NCBI GenBank assembly: GCA_038532435.1
Contig: JBCBAP010000003.1
Span: 1-64,000, forward strand
DNA from: JBCBAP01 sp038532435
GTDB lineage: Bacteria > Pseudomonadota > Alphaproteobacteria > Rhodobacterales > Rhodobacteraceae
Direction: 5' to 3'
DNA length: 64,000 nucleotides
The stretch's first letter is position 1, and each line of letters opens with the position of its first letter. The notes beneath the pieces are model-generated. The model ran no database searches and had not been told where the DNA came from. It saw only the letters and a list, made by a program, of their open reading frames with translations. Positions 8,915 through 16,965 of this stretch are shown here, one piece after another. The translations under genes were made by a program, and so were the position numbers.

Positions 8915-9021
8915 CAGATTCAGTCCTTCCGTCCTCGCGGCCGCCGTGCCACGGCGCAACTCAAATGTTGCGTAGGTAACATATCGGAAATGTTTTGATT
9001 GTACAGCGGCTGGTTGAACAG

Positions 9022-9840
9022 TCAGTTCTGAACGACCCGCGTCGGATAGCGGTAGAACTTGTGATCGTCGATCCACACCGTCTGCGTCAGACGGCGGGCC
9101 CAGCGAGGAGAGACGGACGTTGCGTGGTAGTGCGTGGCCCCGTCGGTCAGGATTCGGGGACGACCGTCGAGCATCAGTTTCGAGATCTTGCCCAGATGGG
9201 TCCAGGCGCCCCGGTCGTGAATGACTTCCTTTTTGCCGTCGCACATGTAGGAGAACTGGCATGCGTTGCGGCGGCTCTCGCCTTGTCGGATCACGCCACA
9301 CACGCTGTTAGGATAGCGTTTGTCATCGACCCGGTTCAGGATTACTTCGGCAACCGCCACTTGCCCGGCAATGGATTCGCCCCGCGCTTCAAAATAGAGC
9401 GCTTGCGTGAGACACCGCCACTCCGCTCCCCCCTCGACGGAGGGTAGCGCGTTGAGCATGGCCTTGCTCAGGGGTACGGCGGCGGAATTCGCGAGTTCGT
9501 CAACATATTGCTGCGACTGAGACTGCGCCTGAAGGGCCATCGACTGAACCCGCAACGCCTCCTCCGACGTGCTGGCGGACCCCAGATCCAAACCACCCGG
9601 AAGGCTCAGCCGATCCGAGGCACGCGCAGGACCGATGCCGCCAAGTTCACGGAGCCGATCCGCGTTTGCCGCACTTAGAACCGCACGCTCCTGGGCCATC
9701 ATGGTCGCTATCTGGGCACCGATCTGCGCTTCCGGCGCAGGCGACTGCGCGAATCCCGCTTGGCCGGCAAAGCCTGTCGCAAGAGCTGCGACAACACCCA
9801 GTCCGGCCAAAATCTTCGAGAAATCAGGCTTGCAAACCAT
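9022..9840 (-). CDS. SleB-type cell wall hydrolase (Hydrolase_2 family)
   Basis: A secreted peptidoglycan hydrolase of about 272 residues. The N-terminus is a Sec signal (MVCKPDFSKILAGLGVVAAL, cleavage near FAQS). The catalytic domain is C-terminal and starts around CLTQALYFEARGES, whose glutamate is the likely catalytic acid. It continues through AVAEVILNRVDDKRYP, CGVIRQG and CQFSYMCDG, all hallmarks of the SleB/CwlJ family. A GTG at 9894 would add 18 residues, but the ATG at 9840 gives a cleaner signal peptide. Roseobacter genomes carry such enzymes as general wall-remodelling factors. Its place here could reflect rod passage through the wall, which is inference. Confidence 0.87.
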   Translation of the reverse strand: MVCKPDFSKILAGLGVVAALATGFAGQAGFAQSPAPEAQIGAQIATMMAQERAVLSAANADRLRELGGIGPARASDRLSLPGGLDLGSASTSEEALRVQSMALQAQSQSQQYVDELANSAAVPLSKAMLNALPSVEGGAEWRCLTQALYFEARGESIAGQVAVAEVILNRVDDKRYPNSVCGVIRQGESRRNACQFSYMCDGKKEVIHDRGAWTHLGKISKLMLDGRPRILTDGATHYHATSVSPRWARRLTQTVWIDDHKFYRYPTRVVQN

Positions 9841-10026
9841 CGGACCCAACACCCAAGTTTGCCGCCGTCGCCAACAGCAGCGTTCGTTAGACACGACCTG
9901 TTACTGTGCGAAGGGGGATCAGTCCACGGATTTCGATCATGAATTTTCGGTTTGCGACAATGCGTCCGCGCGGTGTGCCCCGCCGGACACATCACTTTTC
10001 AAGAGGAACGTTGCGGAAACGCAGAC

Positions 10027-11133
10027 CTATTGGACGACGAATTCAGCGTGCAGTGCTCCTGCAGCTTTGATTGCCTTAAGAATGTCGATCATGTCCCTTG
10101 GCGCGACGCCGAGGGCATTCAAACCAGCGACGACATCGGGGAGCGTGACGGAGGTTTCGACTAACGCGAGCCCGATTCCGTCGTCGGCCGCGATCTCCGC
10201 ATCTGTCCGCGGAACGACCACGGGCTGCTCCGACTGGCTGAAAGGGTTGGGCTGCACCGCAAGCGGTGCTTCCTGCACCCGCAGGGTCAGATTACCCTGA
10301 GAAACTGCGACACGAGAAATCCGGACCTCCGATCCCAGAACGATAGTGCCCGATCGGTGATCGACGACGACCCGGGCCTTCTGCGCAGGGGTAACGACAA
10401 GGTTCTCAATCCGGCTGACGAGGTGGGCCGGCGAACGGGCGTCGGTTCGCGCAATCGCGAGATCCACAGTCCCCGCATCGCGCATCGTTGCGACGCCGCC
10501 TCCCAACGCATCGTTAATGACATCCTCGATCCGTCGCGCCGTCGTGAAGTCCCCTTCCCGAAGTGCGAGCCTCAGTCGCTCCACGCCATCGAAGGCAAAG
10601 GGGAGTTCGCGCTCGACCCGTGCACCACCGGGGATCGAGCCGGACGTGGGCACACCCTGGGTCACCTGCGCCGCATCCCCTTGCGCAACGGAACCGCCGG
10701 AAATCACCGAGCCCTGTGCGACTGCGTAAATCTGGCCATCAGCAGCATTGAGAGGCGTCATGATCAGCGTGCCACCGAGGAGGCTCTTCGCATCGCCAAT
10801 CGTCGAGACGGTCACATCGATGCGGTTTCCTGCGCGGGCAAAGGGCGGCAGTGCTGCAGTGACGAGCACCGCGGCAACGTTACGTGGTCGGAATTGTTCT
10901 CCAGAAACGTTGATACCGAGCCGTTCGAGGAGGTTGGCCAGCGCTTCCTCGGTGAAAGGTGCATTTCGCAGACCGTCGCCCGTCCCATCGAGGCCGACGA
11001 CGAGCCCATAGCCAACCAGATCGTTTCCGCGAACCCCCTCAACCTCGACCAGATCCTTGATCCGGGTGCCCTGGGCAAATGCGGGCATTGCCAGAATGAC
11101 GGCCAGCACTGCGAACGCGATTGCGCGCATCAT
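10027..11133 (-). CDS. flgI: Flagellar P-ring protein FlgI
   Basis: FlgI forms the periplasmic bushing around the rod. The 368-residue precursor has a Sec signal (MMRAIAFAVLAVILAMPAFA). The family opening TRIKDLVEVEGVRGNDLVGYGLVVGLDGTGD follows, and later GGTLIMTPLNAADGQIYAVAQG. The closing LPDVVAGLNALGVAPRDMIDILKAIKAAGALHAE is very conserved. The start ATG at 11133 overlaps the flgL stop as ATGA; a second ATG at 11130 is equally possible. It is the last gene of the flgE-flgK-flgL-flgI minus operon. Confidence 0.97.
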   Translation of the reverse strand: MMRAIAFAVLAVILAMPAFAQGTRIKDLVEVEGVRGNDLVGYGLVVGLDGTGDGLRNAPFTEEALANLLERLGINVSGEQFRPRNVAAVLVTAALPPFARAGNRIDVTVSTIGDAKSLLGGTLIMTPLNAADGQIYAVAQGSVISGGSVAQGDAAQVTQGVPTSGSIPGGARVERELPFAFDGVERLRLALREGDFTTARRIEDVINDALGGGVATMRDAGTVDLAIARTDARSPAHLVSRIENLVVTPAQKARVVVDHRSGTIVLGSEVRISRVAVSQGNLTLRVQEAPLAVQPNPFSQSEQPVVVPRTDAEIAADDGIGLALVETSVTLPDVVAGLNALGVAPRDMIDILKAIKAAGALHAEFVVQ

Positions 11134-12128
11134 CCCAAGTACCGTGTGAAACTGAGAGCGGACTGTCGCGCGGTGACCGTGTAGAACGCATCGAGCTGTG
11201 CTTCGAGGGCGTTTAGCCAAGTTGCCGTTTCGTATGGGTCAGCGGCGATGATCTCGTTTCGGGACGTCGTCAGGGCAGTAGACTCTGCGGTCAGACGATC
11301 ATCCAGCAGGGCAAGCTGGGCTTGATCGATCCCAAGTCGTTCTCTCAGTCCGGTCAGGGATCCACGACTGTTCAGAAGTGCCGTCTCCGCAACTGCCTGC
11401 AGTTCGGCCGTGACTGCCGCATCCGCCGCGAATGCGGGATCTGACGACAGGAATGCGGCGGACAGGCCGGTCAGCACGTCCTTCAGTGCTGGGTCGTTGG
11501 CAACCGGTGGCGCAGGAATGTCGCCACCGAGGGAGGTGCGGGCGGGCAGAGCCGGATCTGCGCCGTTCCAGATCGTCGTTTCAAACGGACCCGCAGTGTC
11601 GAAGAAGAAGGCTTCGATATCCGCTGCGATGTCCGTCGATCCGGTCAGAGCGGTGCGCAAAGCGTCCAGAAGGTCTGTAGAACTGTCAAGAACGGGACCG
11701 TCACCGGACGCACCGCCAAAAAGGGCCCGGCCGCCAGGCGCTATGTTAAGCACGCCGATCACGTCCTCAAGGATGTCTCCGGCTCGGCGCGATGCTGTCT
11801 CGATCTCCCCCGGGATGAGGCCGGAGACGGCGTTGGCAAACTCAGGGCCGAAACTGTCGGTGAGGGTCGCGATCTGATCCAATGCGGCCTCCGCGCTGTC
11901 GAGGCGTGTTTGACCGATTGTGACGGCATCGAGGTCTGCCTGAACAGTACTGAGCCGACTTTCGATCCCGTAGAGCGGTTGAAGGTCGCCCTTCGTTGCC
12001 TTGATGAGCGAAGTGACACGTCCCGTGGAGAGCTCGATCTGGGCCCGGTCCAGCTCGGTGCGGATTGCGGCGCCCCGGGACTGACTGCCGAGCAGCGTCG
12101 CGAGATTGGATGTACCGACGGGTCCCAT
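11130..12128 (-). CDS. flgL: Hook-filament junction protein FlgL
   Basis: FlgL caps the hook and joins it to the filament. The 332-residue product has the flagellin-like D0 helices at both ends. The N-terminus carries RAQIELSTGRVTSLIKATKGDLQPLYGIESRLSTVQ-like heptads, and the C-terminus ends LNALEAQLDAFYTVTARQSALSFTRYL. The middle is variable, as expected for the surface domain. It starts 3 bases downstream of the flgK stop and overlaps flgI, so all three are translationally coupled. Weak sequence conservation is usual for FlgL; the neighbours settle the identity. Confidence 0.93.
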   Translation of the reverse strand: MGPVGTSNLATLLGSQSRGAAIRTELDRAQIELSTGRVTSLIKATKGDLQPLYGIESRLSTVQADLDAVTIGQTRLDSAEAALDQIATLTDSFGPEFANAVSGLIPGEIETASRRAGDILEDVIGVLNIAPGGRALFGGASGDGPVLDSSTDLLDALRTALTGSTDIAADIEAFFFDTAGPFETTIWNGADPALPARTSLGGDIPAPPVANDPALKDVLTGLSAAFLSSDPAFAADAAVTAELQAVAETALLNSRGSLTGLRERLGIDQAQLALLDDRLTAESTALTTSRNEIIAADPYETATWLNALEAQLDAFYTVTARQSALSFTRYLG

Positions 12129-12131
12129 TTA

Positions 12132-13580
12132 TCAGATCTCCAGCAGTAGTTTCACGAGATCGTCCGCGACCGACAGGACGCGGGCGTTGGCGGCATAGGC
12201 CTCTTCCAGCGCGAGCAGGGTCTGAAGCTCCTGATCCGTATCAACACCTGTCAGCCGCTGCTCCTCGGTCAACAGATCGGCCGCCTTTGCGGTCGTGTAG
12301 GCAAGCGCTTGATCAGCGCTGTCGGCCGAGGTGGCGATCGTGCCTGCCACCGAAGCGATACGGGCCGTGAATGAGAGCGTTCTGGGATCGCTGACGCCCG
12401 GTGGGGCGACGGTCCGCTCTTCGAGTGCGTCTCGCATCGCGAGGAGCAGGGTCGGATCACCGGATGGACGCGGGGAAGTGGCGTTTAGACCGTCACGCAA
12501 CGCAAAGGGATCGCCGCCTGAGCCAGACATGACCGCCGTGTTCACGGACAGACGCCCTGCAAGACCGGTCACGTCAGTGGAGACAAGCGCGCCACCATCA
12601 TCCGTGAAGAGGCCGACGCCACCGGTCGCGACGGTCGGGTCCGCGGCCACCATGCGATCTATGAGGTCCGCAGCGAGGCCGTCCAGATCCGCCTGGATCG
12701 AAGGGGCTATCTCATCGCGGAGCCGGAAGTCCGCGGCAAGGGCCCCCCCGTCGAAAAGGCCCGTTTCGGGAGACACTTCGACGCCGTTGTAGATCAAGCG
12801 CGACAGAGAGCCGTCCGCCACAGTCATGCCTGGGGTTATGGTCGGCGTCGCCGCGAATTCGAGTGTCGCGGCCTTTCCATCGACGAGAGCCGCGCCGCCC
12901 TGGGTGAAGACCGCGATCTGATCACCCTCACGGCGCACGACGCGGATTGGAATACTCTGGGAGATCGAGTCCAGCGCCCGGTCGCGGGCATCGATCAGCG
13001 CGTTCACGTCCGCTCCGGCAGCGGCCCGGGTGCGGATCTCTCCGTTCAGTCTGACGACATCCTGCATTGCCGCGTTGAGAGACCGCACCTGACGGGAGAT
13101 GCCCACGTCCGCATCCATGCGGACGGCGGCTGTCACCTCGGTGACCGCACGAAGCGTGCCCGACAAGGACCGGGCAGAGCTGACGACGGATTCCATTGCA
13201 GAAAGCGATTCAGGCGATGTCACCGCGCGGGAGAGAGCTGTGTCGAACTGATCGAGGCGGCTGACCAGTCCGAAAGCATCACCAGGCTCCCCGACTGCGG
13301 AAAGTATCCGGGCGTAGGCATTTGCCTCGGTGCTGTCAGCGGAGAGCTGGCTGTCAGCAGCCCGGCGATCTGCGGTCGCGACAGGGTTGGTCTGACGCGC
13401 GACTTCGGTCACGCGAACACCCCCCGACGCGCCCTCGAGCGACAGGGAGGAAAGGACAACTTCCCGCCGGATGTAACCCGGCGTGAGCGCGTTGGAGACA
13501 TTGTTCGACACGACCTCCACGCCCCGGGCAGAGGCGGACAGACCGGACTGCGCATTCACCAAAGCCGTGGAGATACTCAT
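12132..13580 (-). CDS. flgK: Hook-associated protein FlgK
   Basis: FlgK is the first hook-filament junction protein. The 482 residues begin with the rod/hook family motif around SGLSASARGVEVVSNNVSN, followed by TPGYIRREV. The C-terminal D0 helix ends in the expected LLALEEAYAANARVLSVADDLVKLLLEI. The central region is long and alanine/serine-rich. It lies between flgE (22 bases upstream) and flgL, giving the usual hook completion order. The start is well defined, matching the N-terminus of other axial proteins. Confidence 0.96.
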   Translation of the reverse strand: MSISTALVNAQSGLSASARGVEVVSNNVSNALTPGYIRREVVLSSLSLEGASGGVRVTEVARQTNPVATADRRAADSQLSADSTEANAYARILSAVGEPGDAFGLVSRLDQFDTALSRAVTSPESLSAMESVVSSARSLSGTLRAVTEVTAAVRMDADVGISRQVRSLNAAMQDVVRLNGEIRTRAAAGADVNALIDARDRALDSISQSIPIRVVRREGDQIAVFTQGGAALVDGKAATLEFAATPTITPGMTVADGSLSRLIYNGVEVSPETGLFDGGALAADFRLRDEIAPSIQADLDGLAADLIDRMVAADPTVATGGVGLFTDDGGALVSTDVTGLAGRLSVNTAVMSGSGGDPFALRDGLNATSPRPSGDPTLLLAMRDALEERTVAPPGVSDPRTLSFTARIASVAGTIATSADSADQALAYTTAKAADLLTEEQRLTGVDTDQELQTLLALEEAYAANARVLSVADDLVKLLLEI

Positions 13581-13602
13581 TTCGTCACCTGTCTAGATGG
13601 GT

Positions 13603-14937
13603 CTAGCGTTTGATGTTGGTCGTTTCCTGGAGCATTTCGTCGACGGTCTGGATGATCTTTGCATTCGACGAATAGGCGCGCTGGGTTTCGATCAGCGAAG
13701 TCAGTTCACCCGCGATGTCGGTTGTCGACTGTTCCCGTGAGAAGCCCACGGTAGAGCCTGTCGGACCGTCGCCAGCATCCCAGAGGTACATGGACCCGCT
13801 CGTGCTGGAGAGTGCGAAGGCCTGGTTATCCAGCGCGCGCAGCCCGTTCAGGTTCGGCACGTCAACGAGCGGAACCTGGTACATGAGACGGGTGAAGCCG
13901 GTGTCGTAGATGGCGAAGAGCTGACCGTTTTCATCGATCTCGACGGTTGCAAGGTTGCCAACCGGAGCTCCGTCCTTCTGGATCGCGGTGGGGGCAAAAT
14001 CGGCGGAGAACTGGGTGAGCTGGCTTGCCGCAAGAGGCCGCCCGATGAGGATGTCGAGCTCACCGCCTCCGGATCCTGCGCCATCGCCAACGGTCAGCGT
14101 GATCACACCGGTCGAAGGGTCGTAGTCGTCGGTCCCCGTCTCCGAAGAGACGCGCGTGACCGACTGGATGGATCCCGCCGCAGTCGGGCTGTCGTCGAAG
14201 ACGATGTCGAACACGGCGATCGGATTGGTTCCGACAGTCGTCGCGGAGTCCGACAGCTCCAGACGCCAGGTGTTGGAGTAGCCCGGCCCGCTGACGTCCG
14301 GCGTGAAAGAGGCGGTCAGGGTTTCTGACGTGCCAAGGTTGCCAAAATACTCGATGGAGATCGGCAGGGCCGTCGCGGTGCCGCCCGCAAGCGTTGCCGC
14401 AGCGGGCAGATTTGCCCCGAAGCTGACGTTTCGGGTCGCCTCCGCGGCGAGCTGGTTTGCTTGAACCACGACCGGCTCAAGTCCGACCGCGCTGTCGCGC
14501 GGCTGCGGTGGCACGGTGCCGTCGGCGGCGGCGGGCCAGCCGAGGAGTGCGAGCCCGCTCGTGGTCCTCAGAACGCCTGTCGCGTCGGGCTGGAACGATC
14601 CGGTGGAGACAAGCTGCAACGGCATCTCCCCGATCCCACGAAGTGCGGAAACCGGCGTTACCGGCAGCATGCCCCGACCATTGACGGAGATGTCGGTCTC
14701 GTTCGTCGTGCGGATCAGTGTCCCCTTCTGTTCAACCTGCCGGAACGTCGAGGAGACCACACCCCCGGCGCTGAACCGACCGGAGCTTTCGGTCCTCGCC
14801 AGCGCCGCGAAGTCCGCCTCCGCCCGCTTGTAACCGAAGGTCGATGCGTTCGAGATATTGTCCGAGATCGTCGCGAGCTTGCTCGCGTTGACGTTGAGCC
14901 CGGAGACGCCGGCGTTCATGGCGGACGAGATTGACAT
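13603..14937 (-). CDS. flgE: Flagellar hook protein FlgE
   Basis: FlgE polymerises into the hook, the universal joint. At 444 residues it is within the alphaproteobacterial range. The N-terminus has the axial-protein motif SGLNVNASKLATISDNISNASTFGYKRAEADF. The C-terminus closes with GELTSLIETQRAYSSNAKIIQTVDEMLQE, the canonical rod/hook end. The middle is a beta-rich variable domain with DYDPSTGVITLTVG. It heads the flgEKLI operon. A CtrA-like box lies 63-77 bases upstream of its ATG, between flgE and the end of motB. Confidence 0.96.
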   Translation of the reverse strand: MSISSAMNAGVSGLNVNASKLATISDNISNASTFGYKRAEADFAALARTESSGRFSAGGVVSSTFRQVEQKGTLIRTTNETDISVNGRGMLPVTPVSALRGIGEMPLQLVSTGSFQPDATGVLRTTSGLALLGWPAAADGTVPPQPRDSAVGLEPVVVQANQLAAEATRNVSFGANLPAAATLAGGTATALPISIEYFGNLGTSETLTASFTPDVSGPGYSNTWRLELSDSATTVGTNPIAVFDIVFDDSPTAAGSIQSVTRVSSETGTDDYDPSTGVITLTVGDGAGSGGGELDILIGRPLAASQLTQFSADFAPTAIQKDGAPVGNLATVEIDENGQLFAIYDTGFTRLMYQVPLVDVPNLNGLRALDNQAFALSSTSGSMYLWDAGDGPTGSTVGFSREQSTTDIAGELTSLIETQRAYSSNAKIIQTVDEMLQETTNIKR

Positions 14938-14999
14938 GTATGATTCCTCACAGTTCCGACGGGATCCTCCCGGTCTGTGCCAACTATCGGAATCAGGAT

Positions 15000-15014
15000 T
15001 TAAGGATCCCCTAA
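15000..15014. promoter_or_regulatory. CtrA-like box upstream of flgE
   Basis: TTAA-N7-CTAA lies in the 87-base gap between motB and flgE; on the minus strand it reads TTAG-N7-TTAA. The box lies 63 bases from the flgE ATG, a plausible promoter distance. The half-sites and 7-base spacing match those before fliF, the flhA unit and flagellin. Confidence 0.55.
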
Positions 15015-15024
15015 CAGCTGGCTC

Positions 15025-15861
15025 CTATCCGTTAAACCTCAGAACAGTCACAACAATCCGACGGTTGCGCGGATTGGCAAACCCCTCTTCTGCAGGCTGC
15101 CGGTCCGCGTGTCCCACAACCCGGAGCACCCGCTCCCCGTCGATCGAAGTCACCTCAAGCAGGCGTCGCACGGTGTGCGCGCGGTCCACGGACAGTTCCC
15201 AGTTCGAATAGCCGTCCCGGATCACCGGGCGGGCATCCGTATGACCATCGATCGCAAGGTTGTTGGTGACGAGCGTCAACACCTCCGCGACCACCTCGAT
15301 CAGATCGCGCAGGCGCTGCGTCGGCTCAGCGGTCCCGCCGTTGAAGATCGGTGTGCGGGTGGAATCGTGGATGTCGATGATCAGGCCCTCATCGGTCACA
15401 CGGGTGTCGATGTGATCGAGCAACTCATCGCCAAACCGGCTTTCGCCCGCGCGACGGCGCATCAGGTCCTCGACCTCGTCGATGTCCGCAAGACCGGTTT
15501 CGGAGACGTCCGGCGCGTGGCCGTCATCGCCCCGTGCAGCGTTCTCCTCCGTCGCCCGATCCTTGCTCGCGCCCTGCCCGTCCCGCAGCTTCGTCGCCTC
15601 GGAGAAGATGGAATCGCCGCTGAAGGGCCCATCGCCGCCACCGGTCGTGCTGTGGATCGGGACCGTGGGCGCGAAATAGTCCGCAAGCCCCTCCCGCTGT
15701 TCGTCCGATGTGGCACTGAGCAACCACATGAGGAGGAAGAACGCCATCATCGCGGTTACGAAGTCCGCGTAGGCCACCTTCCACGCACCGCCATGGTGGC
15801 CGTCCCCCTTGACCACCTTCTTGCGCTTGATGATCGGCGCGACGTCGTTGTTACCCGCCAT
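15025..15861 (-). CDS. motB: Flagellar motor stator protein MotB
   Basis: MotB anchors the stator to peptidoglycan and carries the proton-binding aspartate. The 278 residues contain the signature AYADFVTAMMAFFLLMWLLS (about residues 30-49), with the essential Asp in the ADFVTAMMAF context. A plug/linker rich in acidic residues follows, then a C-terminal OmpA-like domain (about 150-278) with AIDGHTDARP, NWELSVDRAHTVRRLL and FANPRNRRIVV. Its partner motA is 13 kb away, in the fliL operon, which is unusual but seen in Rhodobacterales. The gene is divergent from fliM. Confidence 0.96.
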   Translation of the reverse strand: MAGNNDVAPIIKRKKVVKGDGHHGGAWKVAYADFVTAMMAFFLLMWLLSATSDEQREGLADYFAPTVPIHSTTGGGDGPFSGDSIFSEATKLRDGQGASKDRATEENAARGDDGHAPDVSETGLADIDEVEDLMRRRAGESRFGDELLDHIDTRVTDEGLIIDIHDSTRTPIFNGGTAEPTQRLRDLIEVVAEVLTLVTNNLAIDGHTDARPVIRDGYSNWELSVDRAHTVRRLLEVTSIDGERVLRVVGHADRQPAEEGFANPRNRRIVVTVLRFNG

Positions 15862-16005
15862 CGATCCCCCCGGCTTCTGGAACTCCCCGACCGGACAATC
15901 GCGTCAAATGCTTCCCGAAGCGTTAACGGGCGGGCGAGACGCGGCAGCAGAGTAAACGCCTTGGTAACCTTCCCGCCGCTAGGCTCTCCCAAACGGAGGT
16001 GCCCT
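15862..16005. promoter_or_regulatory. motB/fliM divergent intergenic region
   Basis: This 144-base region should hold promoters for motB (minus) and fliM (plus). It contains GTTAACGGGC at about 15931 and GTAA-N8-GTAA at about 15951-15966, which are only weak relatives of the CtrA-like boxes elsewhere in the locus. ACGGAGG at 15993-15999 is the fliM ribosome site. No clear sigma-70 promoter is visible. Confidence 0.35.
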
Positions 16006-16962
16006 ATGACCGAAACCGTCCTGGCCAAGAAGCTGTCGAACCGCCGTGTCGGCCGGTCGCCCATCCCGCAATTGCCGGAAATTGCGGCAGATTTCGCGGG
16101 CAAGGTCGAGGAATGCCTGCGCAAGTTCCTCAAGACCACAACCGGGGCGATGGTCATGAGCAGCGAGGTGCGCAAGCTTGCGCGCGTGCTGGAGGATATC
16201 CCCGTGCCCGCCATGCTGGGGGTGATCGAGGTGGACGGGGTGGACAATTTCGCCCTTCTCAACATCAACTCCGACCTCGTCTATCACATCGTCGACCTGC
16301 GCATGGGCGGCGACCCGGCGAACGCGCCGCCACCTACGGCGCGCAGCTTCACCTCCATCGACTGCTCCCTCTGCGAAGGGTTCGTGGAGAAGGTGTTGGG
16401 CAGTTTCACGGATGCGGTGGAGGTCGCCCTCGGCGCGCCGGTCCGGCACGGGTTGAGGCTCAGTCATATCGAGCAGAACGTGACCCAGGTCAGGCTCGCG
16501 CCGAGCAACGCGGATGTGCTGGTCATCACGCTCAATCTCGACATTGGCGAGGCCGCGCGCATGGGTGACTGCGAACTGGTCATCCCGCTGTCCGTCCTCG
16601 ACACTTTCCGGGCGGAGGCGGCCTCCGCTCCCACGCCGACGGACGCCCAGAGCTCCCAGGATTTCTGGCGACAGCACATGACCGAGGCCGCCTCGAACGC
16701 GCAGGCTCCGGTCACCGCGGTCGTGCACACAGCGCATCTGACGCTGGAGGATCTCGACGCGCTCGAACCGGATGCAATCATCCCGATCCCGGAAAACGCG
16801 ATCAGGTCGATCCGGCTCATGATCGGCGAGGGCCACCGCCGCAGCCAGTTCGCCGTTGCAAGGCTCGGGGCGTTCGAGGGGCGGAAGGTCGTCAAGCTCA
16901 ACGGTGACATGTCCGGCGAGGTGCGCGAACATCTTGTCCGGTCGATCACCTCGCGAACCTGA
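16006..16962 (+). CDS. fliM: Flagellar motor switch protein FliM
   Basis: FliM is the middle C-ring protein, bridging FliG and FliN. The 318 residues contain the FliM core with NFALLNINSDLVYHIVDLRMGG and SFTSIDCSLCEGFVEKVL, and a C-terminal SpoA domain closing with GRKVVKLNGDMS. A much longer open frame extends upstream to 15109, but it is antisense to motB. The ATG at 16006 has ACGGAGG 6 bases upstream. With this start there is no canonical N-terminal CheY-binding peptide (LSQxEIDALL); the protein opens TETVLAKKLSNRRVGRSPI instead. It ends 3 bases from the convergent glpD stop. Confidence 0.9.
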   Translation: MTETVLAKKLSNRRVGRSPIPQLPEIAADFAGKVEECLRKFLKTTTGAMVMSSEVRKLARVLEDIPVPAMLGVIEVDGVDNFALLNINSDLVYHIVDLRMGGDPANAPPPTARSFTSIDCSLCEGFVEKVLGSFTDAVEVALGAPVRHGLRLSHIEQNVTQVRLAPSNADVLVITLNLDIGEAARMGDCELVIPLSVLDTFRAEAASAPTPTDAQSSQDFWRQHMTEAASNAQAPVTAVVHTAHLTLEDLDALEPDAIIPIPENAIRSIRLMIGEGHRRSQFAVARLGAFEGRKVVKLNGDMSGEVREHLVRSITSRT

Positions 16963-16965
16963 CGC

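Noticed and set aside
15109..16005. Long in-frame extension upstream of fliM
   Set aside because: It is antisense to motB, has shadow-like composition, and a strong ribosome site marks the fliM ATG at 16006.
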